DNA of 59,909 nt from an uncultured Holdemanella sp. (GCF_934772795.1 NZ_CAKVMR010000005.1:1-59909), one strand, 5' to 3'; positions 35,680 through 43,901 are shown, counted from the first letter of the stretch. Notes: generated by a model not told the origin, from the letters alone. Program-made: numbers and translations.

Positions 35680-35704
35680 CATTCCTTAGTGGAATGTTTT
35701 TTCA
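35678..35704 (+). terminator. Intrinsic terminator after miniprotein
   Basis: AACATTCC pairs with GGAATGTT across a 5-base loop, followed by TTTTTC. It begins within the stop codon of the miniprotein. Confidence 0.8.
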
Positions 35705-35745
35705 TTTTAAAGTAAAATGTAAATAGATGAATCGAGGTTTTAATT

Positions 35746-36174
35746 ATGACAAAGAAACAAAAAATCAAATTTATAGCGTTATTATCGACTACCGCTTCTT
35801 TAGCTGTTGGATCTTACTTCTTTAAAAAGAAAGTAGAGAAAATGAAAGAGAATGGAACCTTTAATACGATGGTTTTTAAAAAGCGTTTAAACCAATATTT
35901 AAAGGCAGCTAAAAAAGATGAATTAACTTTAGAAATCATTGACGGCTTATTAGCTGAATTGGATAAAATGAATGATTTTAAAGCGAGTCACGAAGGTTTT
36001 GAATTAAATCTAGATACAGATAAGTATATGGAACTACAAGACTATCTAGATGCTTATTATTCTCGATTGGCTAGTTCAAATCATTTTAAACAAGCAGATA
36101 CAAATGAAGATAATACGCAAGTGCGTTTAAGAAAGTGTTTGAACACACAAAAATACATTCTAGAAAATTTCTAA
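35746..36174 (+). CDS. Small membrane-anchored protein of unknown function
   Basis: Protein of 142 residues with an N-terminal membrane segment (about 8-24, FIALLSTTASLAVGSYFF) followed by a basic patch and a helical, mixed-charge cytoplasmic or external part. No recognised family. RBS TCGAGG. It has its own unit between two terminators or promoters; its last bases overlap the 28-bp element of the YolD promoter. Confidence 0.65.
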   Translation: MTKKQKIKFIALLSTTASLAVGSYFFKKKVEKMKENGTFNTMVFKKRLNQYLKAAKKDELTLEIIDGLLAELDKMNDFKASHEGFELNLDTDKYMELQDYLDAYYSRLASSNHFKQADTNEDNTQVRLRKCLNTQKYILENF

Positions 36175-36201
36175 AGAAAGTCTCAAATCTATCTTGAATT
36201 T
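36174..36201 (+). promoter_or_regulatory. 28-bp damage-module operator, yolD copy
   Basis: Identical over 28 bp, in inverted orientation, to 39646-39673 before the polymerase. It contains TCAA-N7-TTGA (TCAAATCTATCTTGA), and its TTGAAT serves as the -35 element. The -10 is TATTAT at 36216-36221, 16 bases away. The nearby S24 repressor is the natural candidate to bind here. Confidence 0.72.
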
Positions 36202-36244
36202 ATATAATAAATACGTATTATATCTTTGTAAGGATGTGATACGC

Positions 36245-36571
36245 ATGGATTTAATACATAAGAAAAAAGAAAATCGAGCTCAGATCTTTCAGAGCTTTGA
36301 TTCTTTAAAAGGCTTTAAAGAAATGATTCAAGAATGTGAAGTGGAAATCGTCAGTCCAAGAATTTTATCGCAGGATGATTATGAAATCTTAGACGAAAGA
36401 GTGCATCAGATTCAAAAGGGTATGATTGTCACAATTGAATATTATGATCGTATCAATTATAAAAGAATCACAGGTGTTGTTTCTAAAATCAATCTGGATA
36501 CGCAAATACTTCAAATCGTAAAGACAAAGATCAACCTGAAACAAATTAGTTACATAGAATTAGAGGAGTGA
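36245..36571 (+). CDS. YolD-like protein
   Basis: Protein of 108 residues from ATG 36245 (AAGGATG upstream). It has the YolD-like signature: ILSQDDYEILDERVHQIQKG followed by VTIEYYDRINYKRITGVVSKI and the closing QISYIELEE. YolD proteins are encoded with UvrX-type Y-family polymerases in Bacillota and phages and are thought to assist them. Here the polymerase gene is convergent, on the far side of the hipBA cassette. The last codons form part of the direct repeat at 36558-36600. Confidence 0.82.
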   Translation: MDLIHKKKENRAQIFQSFDSLKGFKEMIQECEVEIVSPRILSQDDYEILDERVHQIQKGMIVTIEYYDRINYKRITGVVSKINLDTQILQIVKTKINLKQISYIELEE

Positions 36572-36600
36572 AAACTCCTCTAATATGCGTTATGGCCACC
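36558..36600. repeat. Direct repeat, left copy, at hipBA cassette
   Basis: 43 bp, repeated at 38308-38352 with a single 2-base difference. It holds the last codons of the YolD gene, a bidirectional hairpin (TAGAGGAGT / ACTCCTCTA) and, on the other strand, the last codons (GGHNAY stop) of the polymerase gene. It therefore equals the original junction between the two convergent genes. Confidence 0.85.
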
Positions 36601-36657
36601 AATACTTTTTCCTGGTGTTACTTATTTTAAAATTTAGCAGAGAATAGATGATTTATA

Positions 36658-36666
36658 TGTTATAAT
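36658..36666 (+). promoter_or_regulatory. hipBA promoter (extended -10)
   Basis: TGTTATAAT is an extended -10 element. It abuts the first operator-like palindrome, and no strong -35 is seen. Transcription would begin inside the first operator. Confidence 0.55.
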
Positions 36667-36713
36667 GTTTATAAATATAAACATATATGTATTTTGTGTT
36701 TATAAATATAAAC
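36667..36713. promoter_or_regulatory. Two HipB operator candidates
   Basis: GTTTATAAATATAAAC occurs twice, at 36667-36682 and 36698-36713, each with perfect 6-bp arms (GTTTAT/ATAAAC). The centres are 31 bp apart, about three helical turns, which suits side-by-side binding of repressor dimers. HipB of E. coli binds several palindromes in the same way. Confidence 0.7.
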
Positions 36714-36734
36714 GTTAACATGGAGGTGGTATAC

Positions 36735-37055
36735 ATGGGTAAAAAGGCCGTAACTGTTTTACCAAGTACTGAAAAAATTCTGATTACTATGGGTGAACAA
36801 ATAAAATTAGCTAGACTACGCAGACAACTATCTGCCCAACTTGTTGCCGAAAGAGCGGGAATAAGTCGTGCAACTTTGTGGAGTGTTGAAAAAGGTAGAC
36901 CATCAGTAGCAATTGGAGTTTATGCTGCTGTTTTACATGCTTTAAATAATTTGGATAAAGATTTATTGCTTGTCGCAAAAGATGATGAATTTGGTAGAAA
37001 AATGCAAGATTTAAAAATGCAGGTCAAAAAACGTGCGCCGAAAGGAGATAAATGA
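36735..37055 (+). CDS. hipB: HipB-type antitoxin, XRE-family repressor
   Basis: DNA-binding antitoxin of 106 residues. ATG 36735 follows GGAGGTGG. The helix-turn-helix is at about 20-70 (GEQIKLARLRRQLSAQLVAE then RAGISRATLWSVEKGRPSVA). The C-terminal tail is basic (KKRAPKGDK). HipB binds and neutralises HipA and represses the operon. The stop overlaps the hipA start (ATGA). Twin palindromes upstream are its likely binding sites. Confidence 0.87.
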   Translation: MGKKAVTVLPSTEKILITMGEQIKLARLRRQLSAQLVAERAGISRATLWSVEKGRPSVAIGVYAAVLHALNNLDKDLLLVAKDDEFGRKMQDLKMQVKKRAPKGDK

Positions 37056-38305
37056 TGGAACGGAAGATATTAGTATATGAGAACTTCAGTTCTTCAGAAC
37101 CAAAAAAATTAGGTATTTTATATGTTGATACACTTCGCGGTATTGAACATTATTCATTTGAATACGATCAAGACTGGTTAAAACAATCTAAATTTTCTTT
37201 TTGTTTAGATCCGGATATTTCAATGTTTAGTGGCCGACAATATACTGAAAAGAACATTTTTGGAATGTTTGCAGACGCTTCTCCAGATCGATGGGGACGA
37301 GTTCTCATGAAGCGTCGTGAAGCAATTAAAGCTAGAACTGAAAGCAGAAAGCCTAATAAAATGTATGATAGTGATTTCTTACTTGGAGTATATGATCAAA
37401 CGCGTGTTGGCGCACTTCGATTTAAAGAAAATGAAAATGGTCCGTTTCTTTCAGATGATAAAGAAACGGCAGCACCACCTTGGGCAACACTTCGCACTTT
37501 AGAAGAAGCGTCTAGGCAATTTGAAAAAGATGATAATTATTTAAATGATAAATGGCTTAAGCAATTATTAAAACCTGGTTCTTCTTTGGGTGGAGCAAGG
37601 CCAAAAGCCACTGTTGAAGATGAACAGGGTAATTTGTGGATTGCAAAATTTCCATCAAAAAATGATGAGTATAATGTCGGGGCATGGGAGAAAGTAGTTC
37701 ATGATTTGGCAAAATTATGTGGTCTAAATGTACCTGAATCAAAAGTTGAAAAGTTTTCTAAGGATGGTAGTACATTTCTTGTTAAACGATTTGATCGAGA
37801 TGGAGAAAAAAGAATACACTTTGCTTCGGCTATGACAATGCTAGGAAAAAATGATGGAGCTTCATCGGACGATGGTTCAAGCTATGTAGATATAGTTGAT
37901 TTTATTAAAGCCTATGGTGCTAGTCCAAAAGATGACTTAATTGAGCTTTTTAAACGCATTATTTTTAGTATGGCTGTATCTAATACAGATGATCATTTAA
38001 GAAATCATGGATTTATCTTAAATGACAAAGGGTGGAAATTATCTCCACTTTACGATGTGAATCCAGTTCCTTATGGAGATATGCTCTCCTTGAATGTTGA
38101 CGCCTATGATAATAGTATTTCGATTGATTTGGCTATTTCGTCAGCTTACTTTTATGATATAACAGAGCTTGATGCTGAAGCTTATGCAAATGAAATATTA
38201 ACGATTGTCAAAAATAATTGGGAACAATTGGCCATAAAATACGGAATTAATCGTGATCAAATCGAAGAAATGCGTCCTGCCTTCAGTGTATGTTACGAAT
38301 TTTAA
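37052..38305 (+). CDS. hipA: HipA-type Ser/Thr kinase toxin
   Basis: Kinase of 417 residues that in E. coli phosphorylates glutamyl-tRNA synthetase and causes dormancy. The Gly-rich loop PGSSLGGARPKA is at 175-186, the N-terminal subdomain 1 motif FADASPDRWGR at 73-83, the catalytic SNTDDHLRNHGF at 310-321 (Asp313/314) and the metal-binding SPLYDVNP at 331-338. All expected catalytic residues are present, so it appears active. Target specificity cannot be read. It is carried on a 1.7-kb cassette between direct repeats. Confidence 0.92.
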   Translation: MMERKILVYENFSSSEPKKLGILYVDTLRGIEHYSFEYDQDWLKQSKFSFCLDPDISMFSGRQYTEKNIFGMFADASPDRWGRVLMKRREAIKARTESRKPNKMYDSDFLLGVYDQTRVGALRFKENENGPFLSDDKETAAPPWATLRTLEEASRQFEKDDNYLNDKWLKQLLKPGSSLGGARPKATVEDEQGNLWIAKFPSKNDEYNVGAWEKVVHDLAKLCGLNVPESKVEKFSKDGSTFLVKRFDRDGEKRIHFASAMTMLGKNDGASSDDGSSYVDIVDFIKAYGASPKDDLIELFKRIIFSMAVSNTDDHLRNHGFILNDKGWKLSPLYDVNPVPYGDMLSLNVDAYDNSISIDLAISSAYFYDITELDAEAYANEILTIVKNNWEQLAIKYGINRDQIEEMRPAFSVCYEF

Positions 38306-38307
38306 AA

Positions 38308-38352
38308 AATTAGAGGAGTGAATAAACTCCTCTAATATGCGTTATGGCCACC
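38308..38352. repeat. Direct repeat, right copy, at hipBA cassette
   Basis: 45 bp matching 36558-36600 except for two extra bases in the hairpin loop. It retains YolD-like terminal codons (LEE stop) just after hipA, even though no YolD gene precedes it here, and contains the true 3' end of the polymerase gene. This is the mark of an insertion that duplicated the junction. Confidence 0.85.
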
Positions 38353-39591
38353 GATAAGAGTATTTCTTTTCTTAGCAGTTGCAAAGTCTAATGCGTTCAT
38401 TCCTTTTAAGATGGCATTCTTACCATAGCGATGCTTGATTTGAACTAAGGTTTCTTGTAGCTTTTTTTCTCGTTCTACTTTTTCTACGTCTGTAAATAAA
38501 TTGTAGTTCTCATAATAATATTCATCTTTCACATCTTGAAAACTAATCGCAATTTGGCGAATGGGATAATTGGGATTCACAATGCGGATATAGAGTCGTT
38601 TAAATTCTTCTAATAAGATGGAATAAGAATTTGTACAATTGGTAATCTTGCATGAGCCACAGCTTGGTTTGATGCAGTCTTTGGAGTAGCCAATCATTAA
38701 AGAGATTTGTCTTGTCACCAAATGCTTTTCAGTTAATGTCAATACATTTTGATCGACCATTTCTTTCATGACCACAAAGGCATTTTGATAGGAATAATCA
38801 TCAAAAAGAATTTGTGAATTGGATATAGAATGTTGTTTCGATTTATAATTTTTAATGTCTTGAATGGTCGTAGGCTCTTTGCCCCAGGCATGATCAATGA
38901 TATATTCGGCGTTGACACCAAATTCTTTATATAATATTTCAATCTGGAATTGGCACAAGTCATACATGTCATAAATGCCTAATTTGTGTAATCTTCGTTC
39001 AGTTCCATTTCCAAGCATCCAAAAATCGGTCATAGGAGTATGGTGCCATAATGTCTGACGATATAAGTCTTCATTTAAATAAGCCATGCGATCGGCGTTG
39101 TGCTTGGCAGATATATCCATCGCAATCTTAGCTAAATATAAATTGGTTCCAATGCCAACAGTCGCTGTAAGACCTGTCTTTTCATAGATACGATCTAACA
39201 TTTTTTTGGCGAGTTCTTTGGCAGTGACTTGATAGAGTTTTAAATAGCTTGTGATATCTAAAAAAGATTCATCAATGGAATAGACATGAATGTCTTCTTT
39301 GGCAATAAATTCTAAGAAGACTTTATAGACTTTGCAGCTATATTCCATATACAAATGCATTCTAGGTGGCGCAATCATATATTCAATAGACGGATCAATC
39401 TCAAAGATACGGCCTCGACTAGGTACGCCTAATTTTTTTATGGCGGGTGTTGCAGCTAGAGTAATGGCACCACCACCTCGAGTAGGATCTGCCACCACAA
39501 GGTTGACTTTAAAAGGGTCAAGGCCGAGTTCAACGCATTCTACGGATGCATAAAAGGATTTTAAATCAATACATAAATATGTTTTTTGCAT
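38332..39591 (-). CDS. Y-family DNA polymerase (UvrX/UmuC type)
   Basis: Error-prone translesion polymerase of 419 residues. ATG 39591 follows GGAGGT by 5 bases. The palm domain has CIDLKSFYASVECVE (first Asp) and VYSIDESFLDI (Asp-Glu pair). A helix-hairpin-helix region follows (GNGTERRLHKLGIYDMYDLC), then the little finger with a CGSC/C cluster. The C-terminus ends IGGHNAY, as in UvrX-like proteins. It lies divergent from an S24 repressor and convergent with a YolD-like gene. The promoter includes the 28-bp element: TTGAAT at 39648-39653 and TATGAT at 39625-39630 on the - strand, 17 bases apart. Confidence 0.92.
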   Translation of the reverse strand: MQKTYLCIDLKSFYASVECVELGLDPFKVNLVVADPTRGGGAITLAATPAIKKLGVPSRGRIFEIDPSIEYMIAPPRMHLYMEYSCKVYKVFLEFIAKEDIHVYSIDESFLDITSYLKLYQVTAKELAKKMLDRIYEKTGLTATVGIGTNLYLAKIAMDISAKHNADRMAYLNEDLYRQTLWHHTPMTDFWMLGNGTERRLHKLGIYDMYDLCQFQIEILYKEFGVNAEYIIDHAWGKEPTTIQDIKNYKSKQHSISNSQILFDDYSYQNAFVVMKEMVDQNVLTLTEKHLVTRQISLMIGYSKDCIKPSCGSCKITNCTNSYSILLEEFKRLYIRIVNPNYPIRQIAISFQDVKDEYYYENYNLFTDVEKVEREKKLQETLVQIKHRYGKNAILKGMNALDFATAKKRNTLIGGHNAY

Positions 39592-39645
39592 AAATACCTC
39601 CACACCCCATATCGTTCGTATTAAATCATAGTTAAAAGTAAATAA

Positions 39646-39673
39646 AAATTCAAGATAGATTTGAGACTTTCTT
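39646..39673 (-). promoter_or_regulatory. 28-bp damage-module operator, polymerase copy
   Basis: Exact inverted copy of 36174-36201. It overlaps the -35 element of the polymerase promoter and lies about 70 bases upstream of the S24 repressor gene on the other strand. It contains the TCAA-N7-TTGA core. Confidence 0.72.
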
Positions 39674-39743
39674 AAAAAGTTTATAAATTTTCACTGGTAT
39701 TTTATTTAAATTTTGATACTATATAAGTAAAGGTGGTGTAACT

Positions 39744-40334
39744 ATGCAGTTAAGACAATTATTACTACAATATGAGATTGAAAATAATATTAAACATGAT
39801 GAGGCAGCAAGACGCATTGGGATTGGTCGTGCCACATATTTTCGTTGGTTAAAGGGTGAAAGTACGCATTTAAAAGCGAACACACTAAAGAAATTATCAG
39901 ACATGTTGGATTGTGATGTCAAAAGTATTTTGGATGAAGAAGAAAGAATCAAACCTATCGTTGGTAGTGTAAAAGCAGGGTATGATGGTTTTCCAATGGA
40001 AGATATTGAGGGGTATATTGAGTTAAATCGTCATGATGGTAAAAAAGGTGATTACTTTTTACGCGTGCGTGGAGATTCTATGGTCAATGCCCATATCTAT
40101 GAGGGCGATCTTGTCTTTGTGAAACAGACCAATGAAGTAGAATCTGGAAGCATCGCAATCGTACTTGTGGGTGAGGAAGCTACATTAAAGCGTGTTTTAT
40201 ATAAAAAGGGTTTAATGATTTTAGAGGCTGCCAATCCTAAGATTGACACTAAGGTTTTTACGCCTGAAGAAGTAGCTGAATTGCCGGTAAAGGTTATTGG
40301 AAAAGTTCTATACGCTCGTAGAGACTTTGATTGA
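39744..40334 (+). CDS. S24-family (LexA/CI-like) repressor
   Basis: Repressor of 196 residues. It has an N-terminal XRE-type helix-turn-helix (about 15-60, DEAARRIGIGRATYFRWLKG) and a C-terminal S24 peptidase domain. The predicted self-cleavage site is Ala78-Gly79, with Ser112 in RGDSMVNA and Lys149 in EEATLKRV as catalytic pair. Such proteins cleave themselves on contact with RecA filaments and release SOS genes. Unlike LexA, the DNA-binding part is CI-like. Its divergence from a Y-family polymerase suggests local control of translesion synthesis. Confidence 0.88.
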   Translation: MQLRQLLLQYEIENNIKHDEAARRIGIGRATYFRWLKGESTHLKANTLKKLSDMLDCDVKSILDEEERIKPIVGSVKAGYDGFPMEDIEGYIELNRHDGKKGDYFLRVRGDSMVNAHIYEGDLVFVKQTNEVESGSIAIVLVGEEATLKRVLYKKGLMILEAANPKIDTKVFTPEEVAELPVKVIGKVLYARRDFD

Positions 40335-40344
40335 GGATCAATGA

Positions 40345-40920
40345 ATGAAGATTTGGATTACTAGACATGGCCAAACGGCTTTAAATAAACAAAAATTAAT
40401 GCAGGGACTTACAGATGAGCCGTTAAATGAAACGGGAATTCAACAAGCTAGAGAAGCGCGTAAAAAGATTGGTGACATTCATTTTGATGCCGTATATGCA
40501 AGCCCACTTCAAAGAGCGATTCAAACTGCAGCCATTATTGGCAATGTGGATAAGAAAGATGTAAAGATCGATTCGCGTATTATTGAAGTAGATTTTGGTG
40601 ATTATGAATTGAGAAACTACTTTAAATTGGGATTAAAAATGACTTCCTATTGGACATTTCCTGAATTGTTGCCGAACCCTAAGTCGGTTGAATCTGTAGA
40701 GAGTATGATCAAACGAAGCCATTCTTTCTTAAAGGAATTGGAATCAAAGAATTATGAAAACGTATTGATCGTATGTCATGGTGGAATCATTCGTTCTTTA
40801 TGTGGTTATTTAGAAGATCGTAAAAATGGTATTAAATGGAGACCAAAGCCAAACAATTGTGAGATTCGTGTCTATGAATCCAATCATGATAAGCATACAT
40901 TCATTAAGACATATAAGTAG
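40345..40920 (+). CDS. Histidine phosphatase family protein
   Basis: Phosphoglycerate-mutase-like phosphatase of 191 residues. The N-terminal RHG motif (IWITRHGQTALN) supplies the phospho-accepting His. Further landmarks are YASPLQRAIQTA and the second catalytic His in VLIVCHGGIIRSL. The substrate cannot be assigned; relatives act on sugar phosphates, cobalamin intermediates or phosphoserine. It starts 10 bases after the repressor gene and may be co-transcribed with it. Confidence 0.87.
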   Translation: MKIWITRHGQTALNKQKLMQGLTDEPLNETGIQQAREARKKIGDIHFDAVYASPLQRAIQTAAIIGNVDKKDVKIDSRIIEVDFGDYELRNYFKLGLKMTSYWTFPELLPNPKSVESVESMIKRSHSFLKELESKNYENVLIVCHGGIIRSLCGYLEDRKNGIKWRPKPNNCEIRVYESNHDKHTFIKTYK

Positions 40921-40963
40921 AGGATGTATAGATTGCGTTTAGTGGCAAAAAGGAGTAAAAAGT

Positions 40964-41998
40964 ATGTTGACATATACTTATTTAGAAAAAGGGAAATTTG
41001 CGTTGATAGAGAAACCAAAACCAGTACTTCTTCATGAAAGGGATGCGATTGTTAAAGTGACACTTGCGAGCATTTGTTCAAGTGATCTGCATATTAAACA
41101 TGGCAGTGTTCCTCGTGCGGTGCCTGGTATTACTGTGGGTCATGAAATGGTTGGTATTGTAGAAGAAGTAGGCAATAAAGTAACGCATGTAAAACCTGGA
41201 GATCGTGTAACAGTGAATGTGGAAACCTTTTGTGGTGAATGTTTTTTCTGCAAGAATGGCTATGTAAATAATTGTACAGATGAAAATGGAGGATGGGCTC
41301 TTGGATGTCGTATTGATGGTGGACAAGCAGAATATGTGCGTGTACCTTTTGCAGATCAAGGATTGAATAAAATTCCTGAACAAGTTAGTGATCGACAAGC
41401 TTTGTTTGTAGGGGACGTCTTAGCTACAGGATATTGGGCAACACGTATTTCGGAAATCAAAGAAGAGGATACGGTATTGATTATTGGAGCAGGTCCTACA
41501 GGTATTTGTACTTTACTATGTGTCATGCTTCAAAAGCCAAAAAGAATAATCATGTGTGAAAAAGATGAACATCGCATTGAATTTATCCATAAACATTATC
41601 CGGAAGTTTTAACAGTCACTCCAGAAGAATGCAGAAACTTTGTACTAGAAAATAGTGATCATGGTGGTGCAGATGTTGTTCTTGAAGTTGCAGGCGTACC
41701 ATCTACTTTTCAGCTCGCATGGCAATGTGCAAGACCAAATGCGATTGTGACAATAGTTGCATTATATGATGAACCACAAGTTTTACCACTTCCAGACATG
41801 TATGGAAAAAACCTAACATTCAAAACAGGTGGTGTTGATGGTTGTGATTTTGAAAAAACTTTACAATTAATTGCGGAAGGTAAGATCAATACAGAACCTT
41901 TGATTACACATACGTATCCTCTAAGTAAAATTGCGCAAGGGTATGATTTATTTGAAAATAAAAGAGATGGTGTAATTAAAGTTGCAATAGAGTGTTAA
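40964..41998 (+). CDS. Zinc-dependent alcohol dehydrogenase family protein
   Basis: MDR-superfamily oxidoreductase of 344 residues. Catalytic zinc ligands are Cys38 in ICSSDLH and His in GHEMVGIVEEVG. The structural zinc site is CGECFFCKNGYVNNC. The NAD(P)-binding motif is IIGAGPTGIC. Substrate is an alcohol, polyol or ketone; no neighbour narrows this. RBS AAAAGGAG. Ends at a large hairpin terminator. Confidence 0.9.
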   Translation: MLTYTYLEKGKFALIEKPKPVLLHERDAIVKVTLASICSSDLHIKHGSVPRAVPGITVGHEMVGIVEEVGNKVTHVKPGDRVTVNVETFCGECFFCKNGYVNNCTDENGGWALGCRIDGGQAEYVRVPFADQGLNKIPEQVSDRQALFVGDVLATGYWATRISEIKEEDTVLIIGAGPTGICTLLCVMLQKPKRIIMCEKDEHRIEFIHKHYPEVLTVTPEECRNFVLENSDHGGADVVLEVAGVPSTFQLAWQCARPNAIVTIVALYDEPQVLPLPDMYGKNLTFKTGGVDGCDFEKTLQLIAEGKINTEPLITHTYPLSKIAQGYDLFENKRDGVIKVAIEC

Positions 41999-42014
41999 TT
42001 TCAAGCATAGAAAA

Positions 42015-42065
42015 AGGAATCCGATAATCATGGGTTTTAACATGACTTCTGGATTCCTATTTTGT
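42015..42065 (+). terminator. Intrinsic terminator
   Basis: AGGAATCC pairs with GGATTCCT, with an inner TCATG/CATGA stem, followed by ATTTTGTTTTT. Confidence 0.75.
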
Positions 42066-42182
42066 TTTTCGGTCATTGATTTTAATTGAAAATAATCACA
42101 CATACAAATCAATTTTCTGGCATGGAATGTAACTTCACTTTTTGATAAAATAAAGATATTGAATTACTAGGAGACAATTACG

Positions 42183-43037
42183 ATGAATACACAATACAAT
42201 TATACAAATATCATAAAGGAAACTCTAATATTGACTGTTGCGGTTGGAATTATTGGTGCAGCCGTCTATTTTTTTCTTGTGCCCAGTCATACTTCTGTTA
42301 GTAGTATTTCAGGATTGGGTATCATATTATCTAATTTTGTACCACTACCATTATCTGCCATCACCATGATTTTAAATGTTGTTTTATTGATTGTTGGCTT
42401 TTTGACTTGTGGTAAAGAATTTGGCATAAAAACAATCTATACAAGTATTATGTTACCTATATTTCTTGCCCTGTTTGAAATTGTATTTCCTAATTTTGAA
42501 TCGTTTACGAACAGTCAAGAATTGGATGTATTGTGCTACATTCTTGTAGTGAGTGTAGGATTAAGTATTCTTTTTAATCGAAATGCTTCATCAGGAGGTC
42601 TAGATATTGTCGCTAAGATCATGAATAAATATCTGCATATGGAATTAGGTAAAGCTATGTCATTATCGGGTATGTGTGTTGCCTTATCAGCCGCTCTTGT
42701 TTATGATAAAAAGACGGTTGTGTTAAGTATTTTGGGCACTTATTTTAATGGCATTGTTCTAGATCACTTTATCTTTGATCATAATATTAAACGAAGAGTA
42801 TGTATCATCACTTCAAAAGAAAAAGAACTTCGTGAATTTATCATTCATGAACTACATAGTGGAGCAACCGTGTATGAAGCTTATGGTGCATACAATATGG
42901 AAAAGCGTCATGAAATCATCACAATTGTAGATAAAGTGGAATATCAAAAGTTAATGAAATTCATTAACACGCTGGATTCAAAGGCATTTATCACTGTATA
43001 TAATGTATCGGATATGCGATATCAACCAAAGATTTGA
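42183..43037 (+). CDS. YitT-family membrane protein (DUF161/DUF2179)
   Basis: Protein of 284 residues with about five membrane segments in the first 195 residues (SSGGLDIVAKIMNKY is the family motif) and a C-terminal cytoplasmic DUF2179 domain (RVCIITSKEKELREFI, GATVYEAYGAY, MEKRHEIITIV). The function is unknown in Bacillota generally. RBS TAGGAGACAATT. Terminator directly follows. Confidence 0.92.
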   Translation: MNTQYNYTNIIKETLILTVAVGIIGAAVYFFLVPSHTSVSSISGLGIILSNFVPLPLSAITMILNVVLLIVGFLTCGKEFGIKTIYTSIMLPIFLALFEIVFPNFESFTNSQELDVLCYILVVSVGLSILFNRNASSGGLDIVAKIMNKYLHMELGKAMSLSGMCVALSAALVYDKKTVVLSILGTYFNGIVLDHFIFDHNIKRRVCIITSKEKELREFIIHELHSGATVYEAYGAYNMEKRHEIITIVDKVEYQKLMKFINTLDSKAFITVYNVSDMRYQPKI

Positions 43038-43062
43038 GTAAGGCAAGACCTTACTTTTTTTC
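43038..43062 (+). terminator. Terminator after YitT gene
   Basis: GTAAGG pairs with CCTTAC over CAAGA and is followed by eight Ts. Confidence 0.82.
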
Positions 43063-43139
43063 CTTTTAAATGACCTATTTGGACAATACATTTGATTCTA
43101 AATAGCTAAATGACTAATATGTAGTTAAGGAGATAGGGT

Positions 43140-43252
43140 ATGAATAAAAGGGTAATTATTACTTATCTAAAAATATAAGTTTAATTGTGAGTGGCATTAT
43201 TTTGATTGTTGGCTGCTTAATAATGTGGAGGTTCAACCATGAATATCGATGA
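43140..43252 (+). pseudogene. Frameshifted small membrane protein
   Basis: ATG 43140 follows AAGGAG and opens MNKRVIITYLKI, then stops at 43176. The next frame continues as NISLIVSGIILIVGCLIMWR then FNHEYR, a clear membrane helix, and ends inside the start of the next gene. Adding one A to the A-run near 43170 would join them into a 37-residue single-pass protein. It is either a broken gene, a reading error or a phase-variable run; no function can be given. Confidence 0.5.
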
Positions 43253-43901
43253 ATATATTAAATTTGATGATATAAATAAAAAATTTACTATTCCATCTGG
43301 TAGATATTCGTATAGTGATGTAGTTCGTGTTTCAGTCTTAAATGAAAAAGCTAAGTATAAAGGAAAAGGTGTTCCTTTTACGGCTATACTTCCTTCTGGA
43401 CCATTACCATCTGGGATTCTACAAGATCCATATTTATTTGTAGGAGTTAAGGTTGTATTAAAGGATGGAACGATTTTGGCTATTTATGTTTCAAAAGAAA
43501 AGACGATGGTCAATACGAATCAATATATTCAAGATCGTAAGGTTGCAGAAAAGATAAAAGAGGTGATGAAAATGTGTGTGAAATTTAAGGATGAATATTT
43601 AGAAGTTGATGGTAAAAGATATTTGTATTCAGATATTTTAAAGTGTTCCATTCAAAATGAAGATGCCAATTTTAAAGGGAAAACAAAGCCATTCACTCAT
43701 ACCATACTTGGTGGAACCACATTTATGGCTGGTGCAGTAGAGCCTATGATGTATGTGGGAATTAAATTGACTTTAAGAGACGGTAGTGTAATACCAATAT
43801 ATGTATCGAATGAAAAGGTATTATTTAATAGTGATAAGTATTTAAGTGATTTAAAAGTAGCTGAATCAATCTTGTCTAAAATAAAAGAAAGAGTCGGTTA
43901 A
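43239..43901 (+). CDS. Uncharacterised protein with two tandem copies of one domain
   Basis: Protein of 220 residues made of two related halves (about 1-108 and 111-220). Shared elements are YSYSDVVRVSVLNEKAKYKG / YLYSDILKCSIQNEDANFKG, LFVGVKVVLKDGT / MYVGIKLTLRDGS, and IYVSKEK / IYVSNEK. Each half looks like a small beta-rich fold followed by a helix, perhaps PH-like. No known family. RBS GGAGG. Its end overlaps the convergent transporter gene by 4 bases. Confidence 0.72.
   Translation: MNIDEYIKFDDINKKFTIPSGRYSYSDVVRVSVLNEKAKYKGKGVPFTAILPSGPLPSGILQDPYLFVGVKVVLKDGTILAIYVSKEKTMVNTNQYIQDRKVAEKIKEVMKMCVKFKDEYLEVDGKRYLYSDILKCSIQNEDANFKGKTKPFTHTILGGTTFMAGAVEPMMYVGIKLTLRDGSVIPIYVSNEKVLFNSDKYLSDLKVAESILSKIKERVG

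Noticed and set aside
36601..36640. Polymerase fragment inside the left end of the hipBA cassette
   Set aside because: The frame upstream of the GGHNAY codons hits a stop within about a dozen codons and does not match the polymerase; only the repeat itself is shared.
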